Positions 1 through 8,058 of a DNA stretch of 64,000 bases are shown here, one piece after another. The translations under genes were made by a program, and so were the position numbers. The stretch's first letter is position 1, and each line of letters opens with the position of its first letter. The notes under the pieces were generated by a model. It was not told where the DNA came from and ran no database searches. It saw only the letters and a list, made by a program, of their open reading frames with translations. Source of the stretch: Cupriavidus alkaliphilus (GTDB lineage: Bacteria; Pseudomonadota; Gammaproteobacteria; Burkholderiales; Burkholderiaceae); contig NZ_FMAD01000003.1 in the NCBI RefSeq assembly GCF_900094595.1, positions 62,001-126,000 of the forward strand, written 5' to 3'.

Positions 1-283
1 CCGTGCGGGCCTTTACCGCTAGTTCGGCATAATGACGAGCCGCTTCAGTATCGAACGCCAGCAAGCGCTCGGCAAACAACGCTATCAAGCCGTCCAAGGC
101 TTCACCCAGGGCCTTCTTGCGCTTACCGTCCGGCAGCGCACCGATGCCGAACAGCAGCTCGGCCAGCGTCACACTCGACAGATACAGAGTTTCCGCCACC
201 TGCTCATTCAGCCAGGCGCGTACGGCCGGATCGGGTTCCGCCTTCATCGCCTCGGAAACGACATTCGTATCGAGGACGATCAT
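1..283 (-). CDS. FitB-like PIN-domain toxin (3' end cut by the window edge)
   Basis: This is the first 94 codons of a VapC/FitB-type PIN-domain ribonuclease, the toxin of a type II toxin-antitoxin pair; its C-terminus lies outside the window. The N-terminus MIVLDTNVVSE is the classic start of the PIN fold. Asp5 and Glu42 (in TLAELLFG) are the first two metal-binding acidic positions, and a later FDTEAARHYAEL stretch (Asp78) supplies another conserved segment. The ATG overlaps the antitoxin stop codon (ATGA, 283-280), the usual coupling of antitoxin first and toxin second. PIN toxins of this family cleave RNA and are held inactive by the DNA-binding antitoxin. Whether the missing C-terminus is intact cannot be seen. 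Confidence 0.85.
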   Translation of the reverse strand, partial: MIVLDTNVVSEAMKAEPDPAVRAWLNEQVAETLYLSSVTLAELLFGIGALPDGKRKKALGEALDGLIALFAERLLAFDTEAARHYAELAVKART

Positions 284-534
284 TCAAACCTCATCGGCTC
301 TGCTGACACCTTGTCGCGTACCTTGTCCAATTCTGCGAAATCCTCATTCGTCAGCCCGGCGCGACGACCCAGAGCCGCCAACGCATCGCCTATGCGGACG
401 CGCTGGTCGGACTTCACCGCACGCTCGAGAATCTCGCGGACTTCTGCCTCGGTGCTGCGGCCATGCTCGGCGGCCCGCAAGCGCAGAGCGCGATGTACCG
501 CATCCGGCACATTTCTCACTGTCAGGATGGCCAT
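280..534 (-). CDS. FitA-like ribbon-helix-helix antitoxin
   Basis: This 84-aa protein begins MAILTVRNVPDAVHRAL and continues with an RAAEHGRSTEAEVREIL segment, the Arc/FitA ribbon-helix-helix pattern in which an N-terminal beta strand pairs with a second subunit to bind DNA. The C-terminal half (GLTNEDFAELDKVRDK) would wrap around the PIN toxin encoded immediately downstream. The start at 534 is preferred over an in-frame ATG at 546 because a GAGGTGG Shine-Dalgarno lies just before 534 and overlaps the earlier ATG. Such antitoxins repress their own operon together with the toxin. The family assignment is firm; cellular targets are unknown. Confidence 0.85.
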   Translation of the reverse strand: MAILTVRNVPDAVHRALRLRAAEHGRSTEAEVREILERAVKSDQRVRIGDALAALGRRAGLTNEDFAELDKVRDKVSAEPMRFE

Positions 535-972
535 AGTCCACCTCATTCATGCCTTCATTGACTGCAAATTTACGCAAATGACAGCATGAATGCAAGGGCC
601 ATTGTGCTGCCATCAACGTTCCAGCCGTAGCGGCCAGCCTCGCGGAGCAGTATTCGTTGAGCAGCTAAGACGAATGAATGCGGGAACTTGGTTCAGTTGA
701 CTCCCCTTCGGCCAGCCTGGACAATCGCCCCCTTGGGTTACGTTTGATGCACATGAGTTTACATATCAAACGTTCCTCCATACTATCCAGCCCACCATCA
801 CACGCGAAATCTCCAGGTCATTGATGGCCGTCAGGAAAGAGATGCCAAGATAGCGCGGATACTTCTGTGGGGAATATCGGCAAGCGTGGCAGAACTGACA
901 GCTGATAGTCGCGGGGTCCTGTCGATTTGCGTCCGTCGCCGCCATAAGCCAAAACACGGAGGAGTGCCGGCA
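535..972. other. Intergenic region upstream of the Wadjet operon
   Basis: This 438-bp stretch separates the leftward fitAB pair from the rightward jet operon and should contain both promoters. It is clearly less GC-rich than the core genes. The notable structure is a 9-bp perfect inverted repeat at 740-773, listed separately. Small reading frames crossing the region (for example 766-1008 leftward) overlap the jetA start and resemble no known protein, so none is called. Confidence 0.5.
740..773. promoter_or_regulatory. Inverted repeat, possible operator upstream of jetABCD
   Basis: ACGTTTGAT at 740-748 is repeated as its exact reverse complement, ATCAAACGT, at 765-773. The 16-bp spacer gives about 2.5 helical turns between half-site centres. 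There is no T-run after it, so it does not look like an intrinsic terminator. Position (about 200 bp before jetA and 200 bp before the fitA start) fits an operator for either unit, but this is inference from symmetry alone. Confidence 0.4.
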
Positions 973-2454
973 ATGGCAGTTCATGACCTGACCGACCAAA
1001 TTCGCCAAGAGAAGGCGGCTGAGCGCTATCCGCCGCTCTTCAAGCGCCTGCCTGATCGCCTTTTCGCGCCGCTGGCCTCAGCTAATCGTTTCCAATATTG
1101 GTCACTGCTGTGCGTACTGCATGCCAAACGCTTTGGACCCGAGGCCCCGCTGCCGCCGAGTACAGGCTTCCTGATGCGCGAAATCACGTCCGACATCGCC
1201 GAGGAACTTCAATATCAGGACTGGACCCCGGAAGGCGATGATGTGACGCCCGCCACACCCCTAGCAATCCGGGCCATTATGGTCTTCAACCGCCTTCGCG
1301 ACGCAGGATGGATCCGCGTGGACCGTGTCGGCGTGCGTGAGATGGTGACGATGGCACCTGCCGTGGCCCATTTCATGAACCGCCTCGTAGAGTTCGCGCA
1401 CACAGGACCGGAATTCGTCTCTGGCAAGATCCGCAGCATCGAGGCTAACCTGAAGCTCCTACTGGACGCGAGCACAGACGGTGCCTCGCTGCAGGAGGCG
1501 GCCCGGCAGTCGCGTGCTTTGCTTGAGCACGTCCGCATCGCTGGCACCAATGTGCGCGACTTGATGTTCGAGATCGGCCGCGTCGACGCCACAGGCGAGT
1601 TCGTGCGACGCTTCTTCGACGACTATGTCGAGCGCATGTTCATCGGCGACTACAAGGAGTTGCGCACGCGCGAGCACCCCCTCGCGCGACGCCAGGAGAT
1701 CCTGCGTCTCGTGGCACACGTACAGCAAACACAGGATCTGCGCGCACGCCTGATCCAGTGGTACCTCGAGAAGCAGGCCGGACGCGACCGTACCCGCGCA
1801 GAAGCAATGTTCGAGCGAGACATCCAGAAGGTGGAGGACTTGCGCCGGATCGACGAGTACTTGGATCGGCTGGACGACGAGATCCGGCGCGCTAACAAGC
1901 TGGCGCTCGCCTACCTGGACTACCGTCTGCGGGCGGCCCGGCCCCTAGACGAGTTGATCGGTCGAGCCATCGATGCTGTCGTCAAGCATGGCAGCAAGGC
2001 GGCCGCGCTGGCACCGTTCGCACCCGGCGATTGCATCGCTGGCGACCGTCTGGCTTCACCCCGTGTCGAGACCAAGCGTCCGCCGCCCAGCGGACTTCGA
2101 AAGCAAGTCATGTCCGCAGAACAAGAGGCGCGCGCCCGCTTGGCCCTAATGGCTCGGGACCGGCGCACCATGTCGCTACCAAAGCTCGCGGCCTTCGTGC
2201 GCCGGCAGCTCGGCGAGGCCGATGCGATGCCCAGCGCCGCTCTCCAGGTCGACAATATCGAGTCGGTCCGAGCGCTGCAGGTTTTGTGCTCCATCGCAAC
2301 GGCGAACGCGACACCTAGCAAGGTGCTACGCGCCAACGCGCGGGCGATGAGCAGCGGATTCACTACGGTGCGGATGGAAGGCGAAGAAGACCATACCTTG
2401 GGCATATCCCACCTGCCCTTCACGATAGCAAGAACAACCAAGTCAGCAAAGTGA
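973..2454 (+). CDS. jetA: Wadjet defence protein JetA (MukF-like kleisin)
   Basis: JetA (493 aa) is the kleisin subunit of the Wadjet complex, a condensin-like machine that recognises and cleaves circular foreign DNA such as plasmids. The N-terminal segment LPDRLFAPLASANRFQYW followed by a predicted winged-helix region resembles JetA/MukF-type kleisins. The middle (roughly residues 160-340) is strongly alpha-helical and rich in charged residues. The start at 973 is chosen over an in-frame ATG at 886 because GGAGGAG sits 8 bp before it. jetB follows after 8 bp. The assignment rests mainly on the unmistakable JetC and JetD downstream plus gene order. The N-terminus leans towards type I Wadjet, but the type was not verified. 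Confidence 0.82.
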   Translation: MAVHDLTDQIRQEKAAERYPPLFKRLPDRLFAPLASANRFQYWSLLCVLHAKRFGPEAPLPPSTGFLMREITSDIAEELQYQDWTPEGDDVTPATPLAIRAIMVFNRLRDAGWIRVDRVGVREMVTMAPAVAHFMNRLVEFAHTGPEFVSGKIRSIEANLKLLLDASTDGASLQEAARQSRALLEHVRIAGTNVRDLMFEIGRVDATGEFVRRFFDDYVERMFIGDYKELRTREHPLARRQEILRLVAHVQQTQDLRARLIQWYLEKQAGRDRTRAEAMFERDIQKVEDLRRIDEYLDRLDDEIRRANKLALAYLDYRLRAARPLDELIGRAIDAVVKHGSKAAALAPFAPGDCIAGDRLASPRVETKRPPPSGLRKQVMSAEQEARARLALMARDRRTMSLPKLAAFVRRQLGEADAMPSAALQVDNIESVRALQVLCSIATANATPSKVLRANARAMSSGFTTVRMEGEEDHTLGISHLPFTIARTTKSAK

Positions 2455-2462
2455 GGTGACTA

Positions 2463-3125
2463 ATGGGTTTCTGGGCGAATGCGGCCGAGGCCACCAAGAA
2501 CGTGGTCACAGAGGATGATTTCGAGTCGACGGCGAACCGGTTGATCACCGAGCAGGTCCTTTACGCGGCGGATCGCGGCAGCAAAGTGGCCTTCGGCCTG
2601 ATCCGAGACTTCGAGCGCGAGTTCAAGCGGGCATTGGAGCCTCTAGGCTACGTCGTACGGGTCAACAGCCAACTGCGCTATGCCTGTGCTATCCCCAAGC
2701 ACGTCAAGACCTCTCCAATCACGGTGGACCAGACGCTGCTCGCGCTGGTGCTGCGCAAGATTTTCGACGAGGAGACTCGCTCCGGGCACCACGACGAAAA
2801 CGGCGAGGTGGCCTGCGACCTGGTTACGTTAGAAGTCAAGTACAAACAGACAACGGGTGGCCGCGAGCTGGCCACCGGCGGCAAGCTCGCCGCGCTGTTG
2901 CAGTGGATGCGGCGCTGGGGCCTCGCCCGCGTGTCGGACGAGGACGGCAATCAGTTCGGGCACGATGCAGACCAACCCTACGTGGTCATCATTCGCCCCG
3001 GCATCGCCGAGGTCTTGGGAGAAGCAGCGCTGGCGCGCATCGCCCTCTTCACCGACCCGGACGCCGAGGTCGAGCGCTTGAACCATCCGGTCACCCCTGT
3101 CACAGAAGAAGGCGGTGCCGCATGA
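2463..3125 (+). CDS. jetB: Wadjet defence protein JetB (MukE-like, DUF4194)
   Basis: This 220-aa protein occupies the JetB slot, the MukE/KITE-like winged-helix subunit that binds the kleisin JetA and helps JetC hold DNA. Features matching the DUF4194 family are an N-terminal helical part (residues 15-45), a segment around VVRVNSQLRYACAIPK, a long helix ending VLRKIFDEE, and a late winged-helix-like part with LLQWMRRWGLARV. A GAGGTGA Shine-Dalgarno overlapping the jetA stop precedes the ATG. The stop codon overlaps the jetC start in an ATGA (3122-3125), indicating translational coupling. It has no catalytic motifs, as expected for a structural subunit. Confidence 0.82.
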   Translation: MGFWANAAEATKNVVTEDDFESTANRLITEQVLYAADRGSKVAFGLIRDFEREFKRALEPLGYVVRVNSQLRYACAIPKHVKTSPITVDQTLLALVLRKIFDEETRSGHHDENGEVACDLVTLEVKYKQTTGGRELATGGKLAALLQWMRRWGLARVSDEDGNQFGHDADQPYVVIIRPGIAEVLGEAALARIALFTDPDAEVERLNHPVTPVTEEGGAA

Positions 3126-6100
3126 AGAAGCTGATCCGAATCAGGGTGGTTCAGTTCTTCCTATATGAGATGCGCGACGTCGAGGTCGGCATGAACTGCG
3201 GCATCTTCGGTGCCAACGGTAGTGGCAAGTCCTCGCTGCTGGACGCCGTGCAAATTGTCATGCTAGGGGCCAACGAGAGCCGCGGCAGCGCAGGCGTCGC
3301 GTTCAACGCACAGGCAGACGAGTCAAACCACAACAGCCGCAATATCCGTAGCTACTGCCTGGGCCAGTACGGCGACTCGCCGGATGCACGCGTGCGCGAC
3401 AGTGCCAACACCTACATCACCCTAGTTTGGGAGGATACTGCGACCAAGGAGATCGTCTCCACCGGCGTGTGCATCTACGTGAGCGCCGACCGGGAAAAAG
3501 CCGACGTGCAAGGTCGCTACGTACTCCCCGCAGACCTCACGCTCAACGACCACCTCGAACTCGTCGACTGCGACTACCGACCGCGGCCATGGGCTAGCTT
3601 CAGGCAGATGCTGTCGCAGCGTGCACAGGGCGAGGAAGTGCTCTTCCACGACTCCGAGCGCTTCGTCAGCGCAATGCTATTCCGTCTAAGAGGCGCGCGC
3701 GGCGCACCACGCCTGGATGCCTACCGCCAGGCGTTCCGCTTCGGATTGCGCATGAAGTTCGACAAGAACGTCGACGACATCGTCCGCCAGCAAGTGCTTG
3801 AGACCCGGCCGACCAACATCAAGCGCTTCAAGGAGGTACTGCACACTTTCCAAGAGATGGCAGCGCTGGTGCGCAGCGTGCAGGCCAAGCTTGATGAAGC
3901 CGAACTTATCGAGATGGATTTCGCAGACGCGCACCGGCGCAACAGCCACTCGGTTTCGCTAGCGGCCTTGGCCCAGGCGGCACAACTTGAGGTCGCCAAC
4001 GAAGCAGTGGCTGCCGCCGAGGAAGCAGAAGGTCGCGCGAAAGCGGCCCTGAAAGAGGCCAACGCGAAGCGCGACGAGGTAACTCAGCAGGTTGTGGCGG
4101 CCGAGCAGCACGCACGTGACAGCGCCTCCGAGCGGGATAAGCACGCGTCTCACGCCGACGCGGCGCTACTGCGCGAGAGCCTGGCGGGGGTCCAGAACCG
4201 GCTGACCGAACAAAGGACCGGACTGCATCGCAGCATCAAAGCCATTGGCAAGGCCATCGATGCACAGATACCTGGCAAGCTAGTCGCCGATTGCGCCGAG
4301 GCCACCAGGCTGGCGTTCCAAGACGTCCATGCACTGCTGGAGGGCGACAAGGCCGGCAGCCGCGATGCTTTGGAGTCGACCATCCGCAGGGCGTTGCGCG
4401 CGGCCAAGTTGCTCAGCAACGAGGTGTTCGAGGAGATGCAATCTGTCGGTCGCGCCCAGACCATGGCCGAAGCCGAACTCGCTGATGTGAAAGAGAACCA
4501 GGAGCGCATCGCCAAAGGCAAGCCGCCGCTGGATGGTCCGGCCGCAGCGCTCAAACGCGTGCTGGCCAACGCTGGCATTGAAGCTACCCCGGTGTGCGAT
4601 TTGGTGCGCGTCGATGCCCCGGAATGGCAGCCTGCCATCGAGTCCTATCTGACCGCGTCGAACATGCAGGCTCTGCTTGTCGATGAAGCTGACGAGCGCG
4701 CGGCCTTCCGGGTGTCCCGCCGGACCGGGGTCTACGACGCGAAGGTCGTGATGCCCAGCAAGTTCTCCAATCGCGTCAGCCCCAGGCGCGGAACCGTGGC
4801 TGAACTGATTAGCGGTAACAGCGCCGCCGCGGTCAACTACCTGCGGTCCAAGTTCGGCGACACGCGGCAAGCGGATACCGAGGACGAGTGCTTTGCCCAC
4901 CGGTTCGCGATGACCAAGGACGGCATGTTGCTGGCTGACGGCGAGATGGTGCGCAAGAAGCTGACGGATCCCGCCTACTTCAAGATCGGTCCGACTTCCA
5001 CAGCAACGCGCAGCTCCATCGCCGAACGTGCCCTGCAGCTTCAAGCACAGGTTGATGCTCTCAAGGACAGGTACGACAAGCTCAAGCTGCTCTTGAACAA
5101 CCTCGGCCCTTTTGTGGGAGGCGAGCAGGATAAGGTTGACGAAATCCTCGAGACATTCGATCGGGTGGCCAAGGAGGCCCGCGACGAAGCAGAATTGACG
5201 CGACGCCTGCAAGCCCTGGACACCGAGGAGTACCGCCAGTTGGTGCATGCGGCCGAAGCGGCAGAGGCGAGCGTAGTCGAAATGCGTAAGCAGCTCCTGG
5301 CTGCAGCCCAGGCCGTCGGTGCAGCAGAAACGGCATGCCAGCAAAAAAGCGAAGACACCAAGAACAGGCAGGAGTGGGCCGTCAGTCAGAAGCGAATCGC
5401 CGAAGCAGCGCGCGCTGTCGAGGGCTATGATGCCGACTATGCGTCGGACCAGTGGGAGAGGCTTCTTACGCGCCAAGGCTTCTCTTTCCGCGAGATCGTT
5501 ACCGACTGCAATCGCCGAAGTACCGGCGCTAAGGACGACTCCCGCCAGAAGGCGTCGAGCGCGATGCAGAAACTGTCAGCCTTCCTCGTCAGGCACAACG
5601 AGTTCATGCCGGCTGGCAACCAGGACGACTGGCGCAGCGCCCGGGCTTGGCTGGAAGCGCGCGTCGTGATCCTAACCGAGACCGGCCTGCGCGAGAACAC
5701 GGCTCGAATGGAAGATGCCCTGAGCGCGGCCAAAAGCACCTTCCGCAACGACGTCGCAGTAGCGCTGCACGAGCACCTTGAGTGGTTGAGCGACACCATC
5801 AACCGCATGAACGAGGCGTTGCGGCTGGCGCCGATGTTCACAAACAACGAGCGCTACCAATTCCGCTCACATGTGCGACCAGCCTTCGCCACGCTACTAA
5901 AGTTCATCAAGGACGTCGCCCAGTACGGCCCAACCGAGGACTTGCTCGGCGGAGCTGGGGAGTTGCCAAAGGAATTCGAGGAGCTGATGCGCGAGAAGAC
6001 AGTCACTGGCGCTGCCGCGGTGAAATCCCCTCTGGACGACTATCGCGAATTCTTCGATTTCGATATCGAGGTGCTCCGCGAAGAATCCTCCACTGGCATG

Positions 6101-6565
6101 GCCAGACACATCGGCTGGCTCAGCAAGCGCGTCGGATCCGGTTCCGGTGGCGAGCATCGAGCTCCGCTGTATGTGATCGCGGGCGCCGCGCTGTCGTCAG
6201 CCTATCGGCTAGAGCGCGGCGACGACACCGGCATCCGGCTGCTGGTCATCGACGAGGCCTTCATCAAAATGGATCCGAGAAACATCGTCGCCACCATGCG
6301 CTACTTCGAGGAGCTCGGCCTGCAGGTTTTCATGGCCAGCACGGGCGATGCCTTGGGTAGCCTGACCGCTTTCCTTGACCGGTACTACGACATCATGCGC
6401 GACGCCGAGAGCAATGTGGTTCTGCTTGAGGGTCACGACGTGTCCCCTGAAACGCGCGAGATGTTTCGCGCCGACTTGCCGGAGTTCAATCCGGAACTGG
6501 TCGAAGTGGAGATCAGGAGGCAGTACCGGCCGCGGGTCGGCTCGACGGAGGACGCCGCAACGTGA
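3122..6565 (+). CDS. jetC: Wadjet defence protein JetC (SMC/MukB-like ATPase)
   Basis: JetC (1147 aa) is the SMC-like motor that extrudes DNA loops in the Wadjet complex. A Walker A motif GANGSGKS lies at residues 30-37. Long heptad-like coiled coils flank a central globular hinge (about residues 480-620), which contains EWQPAIESYL. The ABC signature SGGEH is at 1008-1012 and Walker B LLVIDEA ends in Asp1044/Glu1045, followed by a D-loop-like FIKMD. No CxxC zinc hook is seen, so it is SMC/MukB-type rather than Rad50-type. The chosen ATG overlaps the jetB stop; a longer upstream frame is antisense or overlapping noise. Its last codons overlap the jetD start. All ATPase motifs look intact. Confidence 0.9.
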   Translation: MKKLIRIRVVQFFLYEMRDVEVGMNCGIFGANGSGKSSLLDAVQIVMLGANESRGSAGVAFNAQADESNHNSRNIRSYCLGQYGDSPDARVRDSANTYITLVWEDTATKEIVSTGVCIYVSADREKADVQGRYVLPADLTLNDHLELVDCDYRPRPWASFRQMLSQRAQGEEVLFHDSERFVSAMLFRLRGARGAPRLDAYRQAFRFGLRMKFDKNVDDIVRQQVLETRPTNIKRFKEVLHTFQEMAALVRSVQAKLDEAELIEMDFADAHRRNSHSVSLAALAQAAQLEVANEAVAAAEEAEGRAKAALKEANAKRDEVTQQVVAAEQHARDSASERDKHASHADAALLRESLAGVQNRLTEQRTGLHRSIKAIGKAIDAQIPGKLVADCAEATRLAFQDVHALLEGDKAGSRDALESTIRRALRAAKLLSNEVFEEMQSVGRAQTMAEAELADVKENQERIAKGKPPLDGPAAALKRVLANAGIEATPVCDLVRVDAPEWQPAIESYLTASNMQALLVDEADERAAFRVSRRTGVYDAKVVMPSKFSNRVSPRRGTVAELISGNSAAAVNYLRSKFGDTRQADTEDECFAHRFAMTKDGMLLADGEMVRKKLTDPAYFKIGPTSTATRSSIAERALQLQAQVDALKDRYDKLKLLLNNLGPFVGGEQDKVDEILETFDRVAKEARDEAELTRRLQALDTEEYRQLVHAAEAAEASVVEMRKQLLAAAQAVGAAETACQQKSEDTKNRQEWAVSQKRIAEAARAVEGYDADYASDQWERLLTRQGFSFREIVTDCNRRSTGAKDDSRQKASSAMQKLSAFLVRHNEFMPAGNQDDWRSARAWLEARVVILTETGLRENTARMEDALSAAKSTFRNDVAVALHEHLEWLSDTINRMNEALRLAPMFTNNERYQFRSHVRPAFATLLKFIKDVAQYGPTEDLLGGAGELPKEFEELMREKTVTGAAAVKSPLDDYREFFDFDIEVLREESSTGMARHIGWLSKRVGSGSGGEHRAPLYVIAGAALSSAYRLERGDDTGIRLLVIDEAFIKMDPRNIVATMRYFEELGLQVFMASTGDALGSLTAFLDRYYDIMRDAESNVVLLEGHDVSPETREMFRADLPEFNPELVEVEIRRQYRPRVGSTEDAAT

Positions 6566-7749
6566 GCCGCCAAGCCCCGGACGAGATGGATCCGCTGGCC
6601 AGGAAGGCGCTGGAGCGCCTGCTCAAGTCCGCCGACAAGCACGAGGCCGGCGCCGCAAAGCGGCGCCCGGCCCTAACGGACTCCGCGCTGTCCGAATACC
6701 GCGCGTTGCGCAGCCTGAAGGCCAAAGAGGACTTTGAGGCGGTGATGGCCTACGCCCAGGCTGAGGGCGCGATCATGGCCCTGCGCCCTCTGCGCGATCC
6801 CGAGGGGCTCATCGAGCGCGTCGAGCTGGTCGACGTCGTCAAGCTCGCCTCCATCCTGGGCAAGATGCCCCATGCGGTGCGAGTCCGGTCGGCAATAGAG
6901 ACGTTCGCCGCGCACCTCGGCGAGCACCCAGTCCTGAACGACGTGCTGTCCAGCTGGGAAAAGCTCAAGAAGGTCCGTGGCACGGGAATCGACGCCGCGG
7001 CCAACTGGGCCATGGCCTGTGACGTCATCGCATACTGCCGGGCCCAGGTGGCGCTCGGTACCACGGAGACGCCGGTGCGGGACGCCAGCGCGCGCCTGTT
7101 CAAGGACAGCAAGCGCATCGAATCCCTGGTGCCTTGCCTCGATGTGCTGCTGGCAGGCAATGTCGAGGACGCTGCGCGCCCGGAAGCCGAAGTGCTTCAG
7201 GAACTCGGCCTCTACCGCGAGCCACAGCCCGCGCGACTGGCCGGCGACATTGTTGTCCGCCGCAAGCGTGGCGCATTTCCGCTGGACTGGCCCTACTGCG
7301 CCCTGCCCCCTTCGACGGTGCTGGGCCTCGGATCCATGCCCCGTCACGTGCTGACCATCGAGAACCAGACCACGTTCCATGTGTGGGCGCGCCAGCACTG
7401 CAACTCCGATGTGCTGTGCCTCTACACCGCTGGCATGCCTTCACCTGCCTGGCGGGCAATGTACCTTCGTCTGCTTTCCGAGCTGCCGGCTTCAACTCCA
7501 GTGCTGCACTGGGGCGATGTCGACGAAGGCGGTTTCCGGATCGCCGCCTTCCTGAGCCGGTGTGCGGCGGAGACCGGGCATTCGCTGTCGCCTTGGAAGA
7601 TGCGCCCTTCAGACATCCCTGAATTGCAGCGCCGGGCGGCGCCGGCACGCACCGTGGATCGAATGGTGAAATACGCCGGTGAGGCCGGCTGGAACGACGT
7701 TGCGCATGAGTTGGCGCAAGCAAAGCTCGTCGCCGAACAAGAGGGCTAA
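6562..7749 (+). CDS. jetD: Wadjet nuclease subunit JetD (Toprim, DUF3322/DUF2220)
   Basis: JetD (395 aa) is the topoisomerase VI-like nuclease that cuts DNA once JetABC has engaged a closed circle. The N-terminal half (to about residue 230) matches the helical DUF3322-type arm. The C-terminal half is a Toprim fold with the catalytic glutamate in LTIENQTTF (Glu267) and the DxD metal motif in HWGDVDEGG (Asp319, Asp321). These residues are the family's metal-binding positions and are all present, so the nuclease is predicted active. It starts with GTG inside the jetC stop (GTGA, 6562-6565), making it the fourth coupled gene. No active-site damage or frameshift is visible. Confidence 0.9.
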   Translation: MSRQAPDEMDPLARKALERLLKSADKHEAGAAKRRPALTDSALSEYRALRSLKAKEDFEAVMAYAQAEGAIMALRPLRDPEGLIERVELVDVVKLASILGKMPHAVRVRSAIETFAAHLGEHPVLNDVLSSWEKLKKVRGTGIDAAANWAMACDVIAYCRAQVALGTTETPVRDASARLFKDSKRIESLVPCLDVLLAGNVEDAARPEAEVLQELGLYREPQPARLAGDIVVRRKRGAFPLDWPYCALPPSTVLGLGSMPRHVLTIENQTTFHVWARQHCNSDVLCLYTAGMPSPAWRAMYLRLLSELPASTPVLHWGDVDEGGFRIAAFLSRCAAETGHSLSPWKMRPSDIPELQRRAAPARTVDRMVKYAGEAGWNDVAHELAQAKLVAEQEG

Positions 7750-8004
7750 GCTGCCTCGAGCAGCATGCTGGAGCGGGTCGCGCAGAGGCGCGATTTACGC
7801 CCCGGCTGCCGAAATACAAGAACTGCGTCGTGGGCGTTGGCAGTGGCGCTACGCACCGAATATCCCGCCGATGCCCAGCGGCGTGGTCGACTTGATAATG
7901 ACCTCACCGTTCCTCGGGCAGCGAACAATGCAGTCATAGCGAATATTCGATAGAAGGACAATCTTCACTGTTCAGCGAATCAACCGTTCGCCTTCTCCAA
8001 AGCG
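7750..8004. other. Junction between the defence locus and guaA
   Basis: No supported gene lies between jetD and guaA. Short overlapping frames exist on both strands (for example 7765-7953 rightward and 7746-7961 leftward), but none resembles a known family or has a clear ribosome-binding site. The stretch may be a decayed remnant of earlier inserted DNA. No copy of the guaA 3' end was noticed that would mark an attachment site. Confidence 0.4.
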
Positions 8005-8033
8005 AAAAAACAGGGCGCCTCGCAGGCGCCCTG
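8005..8033 (-). terminator. Rho-independent terminator of guaA
   Basis: A perfect 10-bp GC-rich stem (8011-8020 with 8024-8033, 3-nt loop) is followed on the minus strand by six T residues (complement of 8005-8010). It lies 25 bp past the guaA stop. Confidence 0.9.
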
Positions 8034-8058
8034 TTCATTAACTCAAACGCCTACCAGA

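Noticed and set aside
766..1008. Leftward 80-codon frame overlapping the jetA start
   Set aside because: No family resemblance, no clear ribosome-binding site, and it overlaps the well-supported start of jetA.
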